Shown: positions 21,445-35,886 of the stretch, one piece after another
How positions within the stretch are numbered: the stretch's first letter is position 1
Layout of the letters: every line of letters starts with the position of its first letter
NCBI GenBank assembly: GCA_003254885.1
Contig: QANT01007413.1
Coordinates: 1-64,000 of the forward strand
DNA: 64,000 nucleotides
Reading direction: 5' to 3'
From: Purshia tridentata
Taxonomy: Eukaryota > Streptophyta > Magnoliopsida > Rosales > Rosaceae
The notes under the pieces: model-generated
Seen by the model: only the letters and a program-made list of their open reading frames with translations
Told to the model about the DNA's origin: nothing
Database searches by the model: none
Position numbers and translations under genes: made by a program

Positions 21445-23161
21445 TATTGATGATCAATTCATGTTTATTAGCTTGGAATTAGAAAATACTTGTAGAATGA
21501 GCATAGAAATTACACTGAATTCTACAATTGATTATTGTGCGATTCCTACCATCCACAGAAACCTTATCTATTTGGCAAGAAAATGTGTGAATATGCAACT
21601 GTGCAAAGAAAAAGGAAACGTGGGTTCACTGATTAATTGTCAGTACATTAAGAAACTGGCGACATACCCTTTGCCTTTAGCTTATGGAGATCTGGACAGA
21701 GCATTTCATAGCCATACCTTTGCCAGAAAATAGATTGAGACTTGTAATGAATCCTGGGAAATTTCGCTCGGAAGAATCAGGTATTCAATTTTTCTTTCAC
21801 TTTTGGATGTTTTGTTGCATAGTTTCTTTCGGTTTGGAAATTATGGCAAGTGCATAAGAGTCATGGCAGCATGCGTAGGCTGCACTAAATCTACACTCAA
21901 TTTGTTGATTTGTCAATATCATGGTCCCACCAGAAGGCCATTACTTCTCTTTGGCATTTGACACCTAACACTTCAATGCTTACATGGTTGCCAGAACAGC
22001 ACAAATGCATTTGATAATGGAAGTATGAGTTCTGTATTTTTTTCTTCTACGTTTTATTTGCGTCGTAGTCTTTTGATCAGAATTGTCAATTCTTTAAATA
22101 ATACTATAAAGATCATCTTATGTAAAAATTAACCAGATCGTTTGCTCATATATTGTTATCAAATTCAGAGTATATTATTTGATTATAGTTAAGTGGTTAA
22201 ATAATTTTTAATCTAATTACTTTTAGATATAAACAAACAAGAATGGAATTGATTATTAAAAAATTCCCGACAACAGCGTCAAAAATTTGTTGTGAAATTT
22301 AGAGTTAACCAAAATGATCAATTCTAAACCAACATTAAAAGTCGCAAGTGTACGAATCCAAGTTATGATTGATTACACAATTTGTTGATCTGAAGCAATT
22401 TTATTTGAGTCACATTCTGCCATGGCTCATGAGTTACGGTCATAATTGGCCAAAGTCTTGAAATGAAATTGTGAGGCTTGATCGGCCCGTGGCATTGGCA
22501 TTGACAAGGTTTGCTTCGCCGTAGGCCAAGGTATGGCACGTATGGTTGTGAGAAAGATTAGCATATGGTGCTTGAGTAGCCATTGGAATGAAGTGTGCAA
22601 CATAGAATGATTCAGCATCTAGGTTCTACTGAGGATTTGAGTGAAAATACTGGAATTTGAGACAAACAATCTTCTATAACAAAAACTAGCTTCGCAATGA
22701 GCAAACCTACACAGAGCCTTCATCCACCCATGCTCTGTTAACCTATAATAAAATTAGTAAACACTCATGAGGAGGTTGATTGACTATTAACTAGGTAAGA
22801 ATGAAACTTGTTTCTAGTAGCAGGTTGGAGTTCATTTATAAGAGGCATCTTCATAGTCCAAAGGTAACTCTTCTTAAACTATCATAAGGCCTTGAACAAT
22901 TGCATTTTCCAAGTAATAGAATATCAAAACAAGTAACACCCATCATATATTGTTGGTGAGACAAATGACTCCAAAGCTACAGCGATTGGATTGAAGTGAT
23001 ATTGTACCAAGGTCTTTGATGGTTGGAGACTGATCTGATTCTCTCTCTTTTTTCGGTCATTTTAGAGTTGGATCTGATATAGAAATGATATACACCAAAA
23101 CCCTGTATACATAAAATCTGGAACTTCAAATACACCAGGTAAATTGATTGATCGAAGAACA
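21445..23161. other. Upstream region of PLDRP1-like gene, no further gene seen
   Basis: About 1.7 kb. The first few hundred bases presumably hold the leader and promoter of the minus-strand PLDRP1-like gene. Small frames here (for example 22427-22618 on the minus strand) show no family signature. Confidence 0.45.
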
Positions 23162-23476
23162 TCATCTACAAGGATTGAAGAAAGCCATTGTGATCCCTCT
23201 GCGATTCAAACAGAGTAGACTGATACAATGAGACCACACTTGAGTTAGTAAGGGCATAAGCAACCCAATTACATTCACAAACTCCAACACAACCGAAGTA
23301 CAACCCATATTGCACGCCGACCGGAGACCTTCTGCCATAGCAACAAGTTCCACATGGCGGGCAGAATACAACCCCAAGAACTGCTTGGAGGAAGCAACCA
23401 TAAGATCACACGCATGGTTGTGAATCACAGCTCCTAAACCAGGAACATCACTAGAGAGCTGAAGATCCCCATCCAT
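23162..23476 (-). pseudogene. RNase H-like fragment of a LINE-type reverse transcriptase
   Basis: The 104-residue frame contains PGLGAVIHNHACDLM, ARHVELVAMAEGLRSA and CTSVVLEF, the usual order of the RVT_3/RNase H domain found at the C-terminus of plant non-LTR retrotransposons (catalytic Asp in MDGDL, Glu in VELVAMAEGL). The frame loses similarity after about residue 70, and the expected upstream residues before DGD are interrupted by a stop. It is therefore a truncated relic. A domesticated RNase H-like host gene is possible but unlikely given the loss of its second half. Confidence 0.65.
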
Positions 23477-23701
23477 TGCATATTAGTTTCCTTATCTCCT
23501 TTATAACAAGCTTAACATTATGATACCCAGAAATCCTTCAGGTGAACCCAGATTCAAAATGGAGCCCCCTGTCGAACCCTAAAATCTTTGGGAGGCAGGA
23601 ACTCTAGCAAATATTAGATAGGTACCTTTGAGCAATCAAACCTCCAACCACATGGGAGCAAACCATGGGACTGACCAACTCAACTAAACCCTGGTTGGTA
23701 C

Positions 23702-26700
23702 TCAGGTCTCTGTATTGTTTCTGTCCAATTCAATGTTTCTGTCCAATTCAAATACACCGAATCTAACTATATCTTGTGTTGATGAAACCTGCAATTCTGA
23801 TGGTCTTTTTCTGAGAATGTTTGAAATAATAACTAAAAGAGATTGACAAGCATGGAGTTCCTCCTCCTTTTGCAAATCAGTTTGCTCCAACTCGCGATCC
23901 TCCCATGGCTGGTAAAATGTCCTGTACAAATTTTATGGCAAGGACAAGTTAGTTTGATAAAGGGTATAAGGGCACACATAAAACACCCGGAATTGGAATA
24001 GGCTAACACAACAAAATATCCGACATGGAAAAAGGAACTGCATTCCTGAAATCAGTTAGTGAAGGGTTATTAATTGTTTGAACTTATATAAAATTTAACA
24101 AATTAACAATGTCATCTTGGTCAATTTTATTTCCCAATCAGATCAGTTTTCCTCTATTAGTTATCATCGGTTTGATTTCCATTATGGGGCATGTCCTGGC
24201 AAATAGAAAATTTAGACTTGTAAGGAGTCCCTGAAATTTTTTATCAGAGCATCAATTTCCCAGTGACCTCGATATAACATTAGCAAAAATAGATAGAAAT
24301 CGGAAATACGTTTAAAAAATCAAGTCCCTGTCAGCATACCATGTATAAAGATTGAAAGGAAAAAGAAAACAGGTGGGTGAACAATATATATTACCATCTC
24401 CATTTAGGATTCGCTTCAGTAGGACAACGTATCTTCGACCAAAGTGATTTAACAATCGTCCCATCATCATGCAAGAAACCTGAACCAGATTACATGAAGG
24501 ATGTTAGTTATAACTTATAGGTGTAGACGTATTTGTAATGCATATGTCTAACTAAGCCTTCTTGGATAATATTGAGGTTCTGAAGTACACTGCACAACCT
24601 TTTCAAAATCTACTTTCTACCCCAAATACAGGAACTAAACCAACCCTGAATCCAACTAAGCCTGTTCCTACTCAACACTCAGCTCCAGAAGGCCAAATGC
24701 ATAATTAATCAAATAACGTATGATACCTTCAAAAATGGAAGCATCCAAGAGGAGAAGGCTAAGGGCAGCTGTGACTGATGGTAACATTATGTAATTTGTG
24801 CCTGCAAGCTGTTGGAGGTAGAGAATTGCAGATGCTAAAATCTCCTCACAACCATATCTGTTTCTGCTACTTTCTCCGCATGCATTTTTAACATGGTCCA
24901 TTAAAGACTGCAAATTTTTTAAATTTAACCCTTTTGAAAACTCAGGGTCCATACCATTGAATTTCCCATCAAGCTTCCCAAGAATTACAGAAGCAGTTAA
25001 CCAACGTAAAAGTTTTAATATCAAATAATTCTCATTCAGAGATATTTTGGCCTGAAGCTTGATGAGAGTTTTTGGCTCTTCCTCTGGAATGGAACATTGA
25101 TGAGATTCTTTGGGCTGAAGCTTCTTTGCAGAGTCTGCTTCCAAAGCAGTGGAAATTGCCCACATAATAAAACTTGAAAGCTTTTCATGACTCTGTGACA
25201 TATAAGAGCAAGTTTTCACCTTTCATGGTACAATCAAGAGAAAACGGTAAAGACTAATTTTGCTTAGTTTATTGAACAAATTTAAAACAATAGAGGATGT
25301 TGTTGATCACTTAACATCTAAATGCCATATTAAGTCACCATCACCAAGTATGTTGAGGATATGTTTTGCAATGATAAAATAACTAATTATCAGAAAATAT
25401 TTGTCCAACATGCATAAGGAACCTATAATAGGCATCGTAGAACATGAAAAAGTCGGAAAATATTATACTAATGACATTTCTATGGCTCCTCTTACTGATG
25501 TTATCATCTGAGATTCTGAGCTTATAGAAATGTAGGGCATAAGTGAAGATTACTATCAAATTAGTTCAAGGGACTCTTTATCAAGCTAAATTCAAGAAAT
25601 ATAAGCAGTTAAAGGTTACACTATTCCGATGGATATATTATGCATCCAAATACATATTCATATGTGTGTGTGTATGTGTATGTGTGTGTGAGAGAGAGGG
25701 AGAGAGAGAAATACCAAACCAAAGATGGCAGCTGGAGGTGCACTCATAAGGATAGCTTTAAGGCCAAACTCTACAGTAGCAAAAGAATTTGCATTACCAT
25801 ATATCTCAACAGCTTTATATATTTTATATAAACCCTCAACTGATACAACAAATTTTGGCTGATATATCTTCCTTTTTTGGGATATCTTGAATGTTGATAT
25901 TATTATTTCAAGAATTGGATCAACAACTGCAACATTTTCCTTCAACAAAGTCACATCACCAACAAGAAATTTGTAGAGATGAGATGTAAGTTCCATGAGC
26001 TGCTCAAAGGCGTAATTTTGCAACCACTCAGTAATGATTCTGGAAGAAGCAACATCATTGACAACCTAAAATCCAAAAACATGGGAAAATTGAGCAGAGA
26101 CGAAAAGCAACAAGTCCATTTGGTCTTACAAAGACCTTTGGTGGGCTTAAACTAACAAATAACAGTAAAAGGAGTAAAAGGAGGCCCTTGGCGTCACATT
26201 CTCCTTCTAACATTATGACAATTTAAAGGTCATCTAAAAAATTGTGTGCTCTCTATCAAGCATGTATTAAAATTACTATTATTTTGTTAATCATATTTCA
26301 CCATAACAGGAGAAAAGATGAATCATTTAGTTACAATTTGTCAGTACAGCTAACAATTACTCATTGCAATTCATATCAAGCAGAGACCCAATTTTTATGC
26401 AATGCATATGAACAAGAAATTTCAGGGCGGAAAGAGAAAGTTAAAGAAAAGAAGAGAAAACAGTTTCAGTAATAACCTCTGATACCACACCCAACTGCAA
26501 CAAGAACAAACTCTTTTCATCACTGAAACGTCTTTCACCGGATATCGAGAGAATAGATGAAAACCACAAAAAAAGACCACAATGTTCAACTAGATAACGA
26601 GCCATCTCATGTAATTTAACTGACTTCTTCACTACCTGAATAAAAATAAGATGGAAGTTTTTTAGTCATATACCACCAGCAAGCTCAAACACGATAGTAT

Positions 26701-29700
26701 CATAGCACTACAAAACTAAGAAGACCCAAGTTTTCAGAGTAATAGCAAAAGATGTGGACACATCTCAAAATAAAAAATCACAATACTGAAAGAAAATTAG
26801 AATCACATCTCTCAGTTTATAGACACTTCCATGTAGCAGGCCCAGCCTAAGTCCAGCCTCATGAGTGTCAGAGCCCAGTATCAGAGTTAAAATGAGACTT
26901 CATTCATTAGTAGCAAAACAGTTCTGATAAGATCTCTATTACTTTGAGAAGAGAATTTTTGGTTTGACCGACAAACTACATGGGAAAATGGACCTTCCAA
27001 CGATTCTCTCTTCTTAAACATATATCCTCCGCACTTAATCAGCATTTGATAGATTATCCAACCCGAGCAATCTTAGTTATTCGTGGGGTTTTTGACATAA
27101 GTTGAGCATGTAGATACACTCAACAATGCCTCTGTCCGATGTATTTGATCAGCAGAATGAAAGCCGAAAAAAACCATATGCGCATGCTTGTGACTGAATG
27201 TTTGTATTCTTGTGTGTGTATTTCATACATCCAATCGAAAGTCATTAAATCTTTTCATTATTGAGTCTCTTTATGGGACTCCAAACCTTCCAGTAGTTAC
27301 AACCTAAGGCAAGTTAATCCAAACCTCACGTGCAAACAAGTTGCAAATCATTAAAGCATATCCAACCAAACTTTTCAAGTCCAAGAATCTTCTACTCCCT
27401 TTTTTTTTTCTATCCACAATGTCAAATTAAAAGCAATGAACTAATGAAACATAGAAAGTCCACAAATAGTGAACAAAAAGTTACCTGAAGAATTAGTTCC
27501 TTGGACTCATTATCTGAAAGAGGAGAAACATAGAAACTCATCAGAGTCTCAAGAATCGAGTTCTTCTTATAAATTTGAGCATCATCATCAAAGTTCAGCC
27601 CTGCATATACTAAGCGAAGTACCCACAACCTTTCTGCTTTGAAATTGACAGACGAACTCCAGAAAAAATTGCTAAAGAAAGGTATATTCTGCAATATAAG
27701 AATTATAAAAAATAAGACACAATGCATTTAAATAACTCATGTGAGTACAGATCTGACTGTAGAAACATAAAAAAAATATATACATATATATATATATATA
27801 TAAAAAAATCCAAGTTCATGGAAAACATACCCTTGCATTCAACCTAGACGACCTCATCAAAAGTTTACTTAAGGCTGCATAATGTTCATGTGAAGTATCT
27901 AATAATACGACGGATGTCTCTGCAGCAAAAATAGAATTTACAGAAGGGATCCTCTGCCACGGTTCTTCTATACCATTTTGTACATAAGCCAAAAGAAGTC
28001 GAATTTCCATGACACGCTTCCTCTTTTGACATTTCTGGGAAAGGGAGTTTGAATTTCAATTAACAAACAGCTTCAACAAAGAATGCAGAGAGGAAAATCA
28101 CATGCACCAGCATAAGCATAACTGTGTATGTAACATGGATATATTACACATATACAACGAACATACATATATTATATAGTATTTATGACATGCACACATG
28201 CACAGGAACCAGGTAGTAGACACAGCAACTATATAGAACACAGCATTACCTCCAACGCGTTCTGAAATCTCGCAAGAGTATCGTAACCCAATCTTCTTAT
28301 CCTGTTGTCAGGTGATGACATACTCATAAATGCAATAGCAAGCAAGCCTAAACTAGCAAACTCCATGGGTTCAATGTAACCCTCTGAGAGACTATGAATA
28401 GAGAAGCGCAAGATGAAAATAGGATTATATCGTTCTATATTTTCAACATCAGGGGAATGTACCTGCATAAAATTCAATGACACAATTAGATGAGAATTAT
28501 CACAATAAAAACAAATCACTCGAAGCCTTTGCTCAATCATAATTAGATTTATGATCATTTCACAAGTAAAATACATACCACACGCATATCATCCAAATTA
28601 TCTGTTTGAAACTTTCCCAAGTATAAGAATTCATCCAATGCCACTCTATCATAGGGAAAATATAGCACTGTGGACGCACATATTTTGGGGTCGATTGCAA
28701 GATTTTCTCTAAATTGACTTCTATGGCGTTCTTTTACTGCTTCGGTATCAGTAATGATATCATAAAACAAATTCTGCTCTAGAATCCGTTCCTTGTCTAT
28801 CTTTAACGCTGCACTGCCCCACAGGTAATCCATTCCAGCTATATTGACAGGCTTCAAACCATCAATAGACTCAATTGTGCGCATCAGATTGTATATCTCC
28901 ACATCAATTTCATTAAGTTTTGCACCATAATTAGACAAAAGCAGTAAATGAAGTTCCCTAAGTTTTGCACCTTTTCCAAGGTCAAAACCAGACTGCTGAT
29001 CCTTGCATGGAAAAAGTATCCGGAGTAATTTAATCACCTCCAATTGTCTTATGTACAGCTCAGTTGTTTCCAGATTGCACTTGCCATCAATTACATTTTT
29101 CTTAGTGGAAGGGAACACAAGTGATCCCACAATGCTAGACATAGGCCTAGAAAATGCACCAACATGGGAACAATTAGATGACTTGGAGACTGAATGAATA
29201 GTAGGTGCAAACTGAGAGTGGGCAAGTAGAAGCTGAAGATAGGGAACACGTGAAAATTTTCCGTCAGAAAGCAAATCTATTAGATCTCGGAGCATTTTCA
29301 AAGTTGTTGGATCCTCAAACCTATACCGAAGAGCTGATTTCATCAGTTTCTTTAGGAAGGGGATAGATTGCAATTGGATAAGACCATCACGCATCTCTCC
29401 AGTCAGTTCAAGAATACTTCTCAAGAGAGTCAATATGAGGACTTCCAAGTATCTCCACAATGAAGAACTATCTGTACTTTTTCCCTTTCGAGAACTATCA
29501 GAGATTGAAGGAAATCTTTTAACAATCCTTTTCCAAATACTGCACAAAATGTCTATAAACTGCATTCTTGATGTGTCATCTCTATTAGATCCCATGTCCA
29601 AAGAAATGTCTTTCAGGTCCCCGCCTGCTTCATTTAAGAGAGATTGAATCTGATTACATTTTGGGAATAACAAAACCATACAAAATGACAGCTTTGCATA

Positions 29701-32700
29701 AATTTTATTTACAAGGTTTAATGTTTCATTGAATGAGTGTGAACCCAATTCACCAACATCACAGTCTATCAGCTCTGAAGAAGGTGGGAAAATAGAACTA
29801 AAAAGCTGTAAACGGTCCTTCATTTTCATTGAATCTCCATTCAAAGCAAAGTGAAAGCGCAACATACAAATTGCTTTTCCAAGAAGACTATCATCTATGA
29901 GACTGAGAAGTTCTTGAGCAGATGATGGCAAAAACTCACCAAAATCTTCCTGAAACACATCACTAGACACAAAATTCTTCCAGTTAAGGCAACCATTCAA
30001 AAGAATCCTTGAATAAAAAGAAGGTATAGAACGCAGGCCCTCCCCTTTCTGACTGGACTGATTTCTAAAATGCTTGTAACACAGTTTATTCAAGTAGGAC
30101 AAAGCAGCAGGAAGAAGCATGATATAGTCCTCATCTGGAAGAGTAAGGGCACAGGCGCCTTCCAATTCATGGCCTTCCTGTAGAAAATCATTTTTCGGAA
30201 TACCAAAAACTAAGTGCCCAAAGGTAGACAAATGCATGGAGCTCATATCAGTAAGAAGAGACAACAATTTAGCTTTCATCTTGCTTGGTCTGTAAATACA
30301 ATGGGAAAGCATTTGCAAAGGAGTGGTTGCAATAACTCTCGACATTACTATATTCAATGGATGAAGTTTGCATTGTTGCATGTATTTCTGTCTGCACACA
30401 GCATTTATAGCATCCAGCAAGCACATATCGGCAACTTCTATTTCGAAATTCAAGGAAAACTTAGAGATTTTAATATAGATTTCCTCAACAACGTCCATGT
30501 TGATATTGGTCTCGTCCATCTTCCAAAACAGATCATATGGCTTTCTCTTTGTATTTGACTGCTGCAAATAGCTAGACAGATTTCTAAAAGCCCCACCAGC
30601 GATGCAAGATCCAAAAGAAATAGCAGATTTCTGGATGTCATCAATATCATCAATGTCAACTCTACTAAACATCCAATGCACTAATTCAAGAAGCTCAAAG
30701 GGGGATATAAAACGAATCAAAGCATGTAAAGCATAAAAAGTTGGGAGGAAAGGCATTAAATCTTTCGTGCTGATACATTGACCAAATTTGTCCCTGACTA
30801 ACTGAAAAAGCTTACGTACCAAGACGTTAAAAGCTTTCACATATTCTTTACCAGCACCATTTTCAATTTCTGGTGTATATTGGTCATCATTGCATAGAGA
30901 AAACAAGTACTCACAAGTTTTTGCCAAAATATCCAAGGCATGATGATCTAATCTATGAACTCTCTGCCTGGATAAACTAATCAGAGCATCCATATTGTCT
31001 GTTAGGTTGCCCTTTGAAAAGTCTTCACAACATCCCATAGCACAGGATAACGATGTTATCATTGCAGGATGACTGAAGATGGTTTCAGCCACTTCTTGAA
31101 TACCTTGGCTTGACAGAAGAACCCAGGAGTTTTTGGAGGAATCACGACATGTCTTCAAAACCAATAGTTGAGATAACAAGTCCTCCACGAGAATTAAGCA
31201 AATCTCAGAGAGTTGTTGGAAGTCTACTAAATGCTTAACTCTGTGAGATGACTGTATCTGATGAAACCAAAATAGCACAAGGCGCAAATAGGAAATAAGA
31301 TTGTGATCAGTTGCACACTCAGATAGTTTAGCCAGAAGCAGTTCTTGTATTTTTGATGGTTCTGATGAATAAGGACCATCAATGCTCATAATGGCAGGGA
31401 ATAGAACATGGAAAGGTGTAAGTGCAAAAGAACTATCGGCAGGCATAACAATATTGTCAATAGAAAAAATGCAACAAGTTTTCTGATCAAATATACTCTG
31501 TGAAAAGATCAGTAAATTGTTCAAAGGCCTCCGCACACAGATGTCCCCAGAATCATCAACAGAACCGTCACCAAGTCTCTCAACCAAGACGGAATAAACC
31601 AAAGAAGATAGCAATCTTGCATCAACCTACCAATTAATTTTCGTGTTAGATTGTTTTCAAAAAGCAGTCAATTACAAGCTAAACAGAAGACGTCTACCTG
31701 AGTTTGCAAGAGATATTTTACTGTACTGCATGCATAAGTTGATATCATTGACTTCTCTGGCAATGTAAACGTTGCAGATCTAGACTTGAGCAACCTTTTT
31801 TTTCCTTTTTGGTCAGAAGAATCAAGAAAACTTAGACACTCCTGCAGTACACATATGATGAGAGGGCTGAAATGAGGTGGCATGCCTACAGGAAACACAG
31901 GGGAGGATCAGTATGACAAAATCATCTATTATACAATTGAGGGAAAGATACAGAAAGGACCAGTTTCATTTGGAAAACAAGATTTATTTCTTAAAAATAG
32001 TATAATTGAAATACATGATGCATATATTTAAAATAAAATAAAATAAAACCTAGATATGCAATAGTAAGTGAAATAAATGAATTAACCATTTAAAATTTTT
32101 GATGTCACATCTTAACAGATCATCCCAGATATGTATAACACCTAATAAGAATACTTGGTGAGTACATGCTCCACTAACCCAAAAAGAATGCATATATCCA
32201 AGTAAAATTACTAAACTGCTATACACAATATGAATCACAATCACCTTGAGAAGATTTCAAACCGCAGGCATAATGCTTAACAATATCCCAGTATTTGAAC
32301 AAATTATTCCCAGTAGCAGAAATGGCATTACATAAAAATGAGATGACAGCATAGCACAAGCTCTTTAATACTCCCAAACCCAGGACTTCAACAGAAGATT
32401 TTTCACTATCAAAACCCGGTATAAACAAGAACCAGGATGCAATTTCATGATGCTTTCTTTCAAAAGCACCAGTACTAAACATAGCTGCTTGTGCAAGACG
32501 ATAAGCTTGATCCTTTATGTCACTGATTGGTGAAAATATTAGCAAGTTCATGAATGCCTCTAGATGTTGGTACAAATGCAGTGGAGATCTAACTGGAACT
32601 CCACTCTTTGGAGACCATGCAACATATTCTATTAGTAAAGACAAAAGAGAGCGCTGCAGATCAGCTTCTGATGCTAAAGGACTTTTTAGGAGATTCAAGA

Positions 32701-35419
32701 AAAACTCAGATGATCCCTCCATGACAGTGGGCATTATCCGCTGCAATAGAAGAATTAAAAGACCATTGTAAGTAACAGCTACATAGAAACATATTCTGAG
32801 TGAATGTGGAAATCATACTAGATACTTAAATTCCATCCACAAGTCAGCACATATCGTAGCTCTTTTGATCATGAAACACATATTTTCAGACTTTTATTAA
32901 AAGAATAAATACGTATATTTTGTCATATAGTAAGTTCTTATGTATGAGGCAAATGAGTTATCCTTAGTAGTAAAAGATGCAACCTATGTTACTAAATCTA
33001 TCAGAGTCAGGCAACTTTTTTCCCTCTGGGCATTAAGGCAAGCCTTAACATGAAAGAATCAAGACACGACTGAAAATGCAATAGATGCATTGGTGTTCCC
33101 TAAAGTATTCTTGACCAGATAGCTCTAGAAAATCACAATCCTCACTTCAAGACAAATATGCTAAATCAGAACTTGTTTTCTATAAGCCTATAAGCAATAG
33201 AAAGTGCTAAACCCTATAAGCCTATAAGCCTATAAGCAATAGAAAGTGCTAAACCTATAAGCCTATAAGCCCATAAGCAATAGAAAGTGAACCCTACAAA
33301 CATAACAACTTAGTTAAATAGAAATTTTTCAAATATAATTATCTCACCCCATCTTTGTCATTAACTCATCATAAGGCCTCAACAAAAGATCTGGAAAATA
33401 AGACTTGGCAAAAGTAAACTTACAACATAAATTTTGAGAGCATTGAGCAGCCTAGAATGGAAGTATAGCTCGGGGTCCTTCAGTGCTATAAGAGGTGTCG
33501 AGCAAAGATCCAATCCCCAAATTTCTGCCATGACATTCATAAGATCCTTTTCAATGTCCAATCCATCTGCTGTATATGTACCTATAACTGTTTCACTGTT
33601 CTCCGAGGAAGCAGTATAAGAATCAAAACTTAATCCACCTATAACAATATCAGAGTCCTCATTCCCAATATCTAATTTCTGTTTTTTCACACTATTGGGG
33701 CTATGATCGGGGAACATCTCCAGATCTGCTGTCCTTTTTGAGCTAGACTGTTCTGTTTTGAAGGGGCTACTCAGAGGAGAAAGTAGAGACAACAAAACTT
33801 GATGATCAGGGAGCAAAGTTCGGACTTGATTTTGAAATTCTTGCTTGAGGGATTCTGAAACATGTATTTTCCCAGTTCCAGAATAGAATCTATGATCTCT
33901 ACGGTTTAAAACACCGAGGAAGGAGTCCAGCAACTTCAGTGCCTCTAAAAGAAGCCTTAAAGTTCCATGCTTCACTAGAAAATTAGAATGAAGCAAACCC
34001 CTATTGATTGCGGACTGGCTGAATGAGTGGGGATACAAGCATTTCATGATAACCTGCACGTCCACATTGTCAAAGACAGCTGGATCATGAGACTGAGAAT
34101 CATGGAAACTAAAAGGACTTCCGCTGCCCACTGAGGAAACCAAGTTTGCTGCCAGAGTAACCACGGAAAACCTGCAAATGCTTCAGTCACAATGCAAAGA
34201 AAGAGGAAGAGGGACGGCCTAAAATTATGTAATAAACAATAAAATTAAGTGGTATAAATAAATCTGACCAGGTAGGCGATGCAAAATCTTGAAGGTTGTA
34301 AGGAAACTCTTCCATATATGCTGCACCAACAGACGGTCTCCCACTAACAATAGCCAAAAGAAGATCCCTGTGGTAGGCAATCTCCGTTGCTTTAAGCTTC
34401 TTCATCAGATCGATAAGTCGCTTTGAATTACCCCCCAGGTGTCTCTTCAAATCTGGCATCAAGCCATTAGAAGGGTTGGTACAAACCATAACTAAAACAT
34501 CATATGCCAATTCTGCAGAAGGCCCGGCATTCTCCCTTCCAGAAATGTTGACTAATTGTTCCAAAGTAACACTCCCAAAGAGAACACTTCGAATGTGAGG
34601 GGAAATGGATGATTCTTCAACGAGAATCCTATTCCGCAATGTGGACAAAACATATATAACAGTTTCCTCATCGTCATCCCCAATCCTGCGAAGGACACCA
34701 GAATACATCTCCTTCTGCCGTATAACTGACCTCAACAATCCTGGCGTTCCCACCTCCAGAAACGACATTGCAAACCCAACAAACGACTTTCTCAACAGCT
34801 TCATTCTTGTCTCATTTTGCTTCTTTTTAAATGCCTCCATCTTCAAAAACCGCAGGAGTTTGAAATCAAAATTCTTGGCAACCTCGGAAGCCAAGCCCGA
34901 CCCACGCCTTACAATCGATGCCAAAAGCAAAAGTGCCGCCTTCTGGCGTTTTGCTTCTTTACTACTCAATTCCTTCTGGTGTTTTGCTTCTTTACAATTC
35001 AATTCCTCACACACATCTTCTAACTGTTCGTCAATAAGTGACCGAGCAAACTTATCCAATACCCTACTTATAGCCATCCTCCCCACATCATTTGGTCTAT
35101 ATTTTCCATCGGGATGACTCAAAATAACAGAAATTAATTTAAATATACAAAACATTCCAGTTTTCCCTCGCCAGTGCTTCCAAGCACCCAGAAGCTCCAA
35201 GCAGTTAGCTGAATTTTTCACAAAATAATGGAGCAAATCACCTCCAGAATCACCTTTCAGTAACTTAATGAACTCTTTAGTAGCATCAGAGCATAACTTA
35301 ATTTCAATAGAGTTAATTTTATGCAATAGTTCTTTAAGTTTAGCTTCATGAGTCACTGTAATGGTAAGCTTTGGCATTTCTGCTCCCTGAGCCTCACAGT
35401 CATAACCTTCATCTACCAT
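23702..35419 (-). CDS. URB1: URB1/NPA1, nucleolar pre-ribosomal-associated protein 1
   Basis: Thirteen exons with GT-AG introns join in a single frame of 2510 aa: 35419-34269, 34171-33424, 32740-32245, 31885-31698, 31626-28579, 28462-28250, 28034-27831, 27688-27485, 26635-26477, 26065-25715, 25192-24727, 24479-24395, 23921-23702. The N-terminal Npa1 domain (about residues 60-400) has ETVIYVLSTL and LFGSVTLEQL. A basic stretch SVKKQKLD near residue 540 may be nuclear targeting. The NopRA1/URB1 C-terminal region starts around LWGSAAL near residue 1770 and continues over exons 6-9. The last exon contains FYQPWED and ELHACQSLL, typical of plant URB1 C-termini. URB1 stabilises early 60S pre-ribosomal particles in the nucleolus. 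Exon 1 is preceded by a likely non-coding leader exon near 35543-35600. No lesion was found in 7.5 kb of coding sequence. Confidence 0.93.
25662..25710. repeat. GT/GA microsatellite in URB1 intron 10
   Basis: Runs of TG and then AG lie within 5 bp of the exon 10 donor (GT at 25714-25713 on the minus strand), so this intron opens with CT/CA repeats when read in the gene's direction. Confidence 0.85.
33181..33296. repeat. Minisatellite in URB1 intron 2
   Basis: Three diverged copies of a unit holding AAGCAATAGAAAGTG are joined by variable numbers of the 9-bp step CTATAAGCC. It lies in the 683-bp intron between exons 2 and 3 and has no visible coding role. Confidence 0.8.
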
Positions 35420-35542
35420 AACTGCATTTCAAAAGATAAAAATAACAAAGCAAACTATTTAACATATACAGCTAAGGACCAAACACACACAGAACTAAAA
35501 AGTACAAAATGAAAACATCGTTTTGCATGCATGGGATGCGGA

Positions 35543-35710
35543 CCTTGATCTTTGAAGGCTGAGCTTGCTTCTTCCGTTGAAGCCAGACTGTGGTTGGTGC
35601 CTGCGTGAGGTTTGGGGGAGATAGGTTTAAAGGAGACAGGGTTTAGGGGGTATCGGCCCGAAGCCTATTTTCAGACAAGGCCCAGCCCAAATGTTGGGCC
35701 CACAACCCAC
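35543..35710 (-). promoter_or_regulatory. URB1 leader exon and promoter with site II-like and telomere-like motifs
   Basis: A likely non-coding exon ends at about 35543 with a GT donor and splices to the start-codon exon. Just upstream (gene direction) are CCCTAAACCCT (35648-35638) and a cluster of GGCCCA/TGGGCC motifs at about 35677-35703. Telo-box plus site II combinations are known in plant promoters of ribosomal-protein and ribosome-biogenesis genes, which suits URB1. The sequence match is direct; regulation is inferred. Confidence 0.5.
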
Positions 35711-35769
35711 CCACCATTCAACACCGACTCAAGTTCACAAGAGCATATCCCTTTTTTTTTTTTTTTTTT

Positions 35770-35886
35770 ATACCCGTTTGGTACCAGGCATGATCTTCGC
35801 CCTTAAATCATGAATAGAAAAAAAAAGATTAAAAAAAGAAATCATAGTTCAATAACTAAGATCTTTACCTAGTATCAAATGGGTAT
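35770..35886. mobile_element. Small MITE-like inverted-repeat element
   Basis: The ends are inverted relatives: ATACCCGTTTGGTACCAGG at the left and, on the other strand, ATACCCATTTGATACTAGG at the right, each followed by a GATCTT motif. It is about 117 bp and sits after a long T run. The ends recall Tourist/PIF-type MITEs, but a target duplication could not be fixed. Confidence 0.5.

Noticed and set aside
22427-22618. Minus-strand frame of 63 codons
   Set aside because: No recognisable family, no exon partners, unstable similarity to anything known to me.
33181-33296. Spaced repeats that could suggest a CRISPR-like array
   Set aside because: Irregular minisatellite steps inside a plant intron; no regular spacers and no bacterial context.
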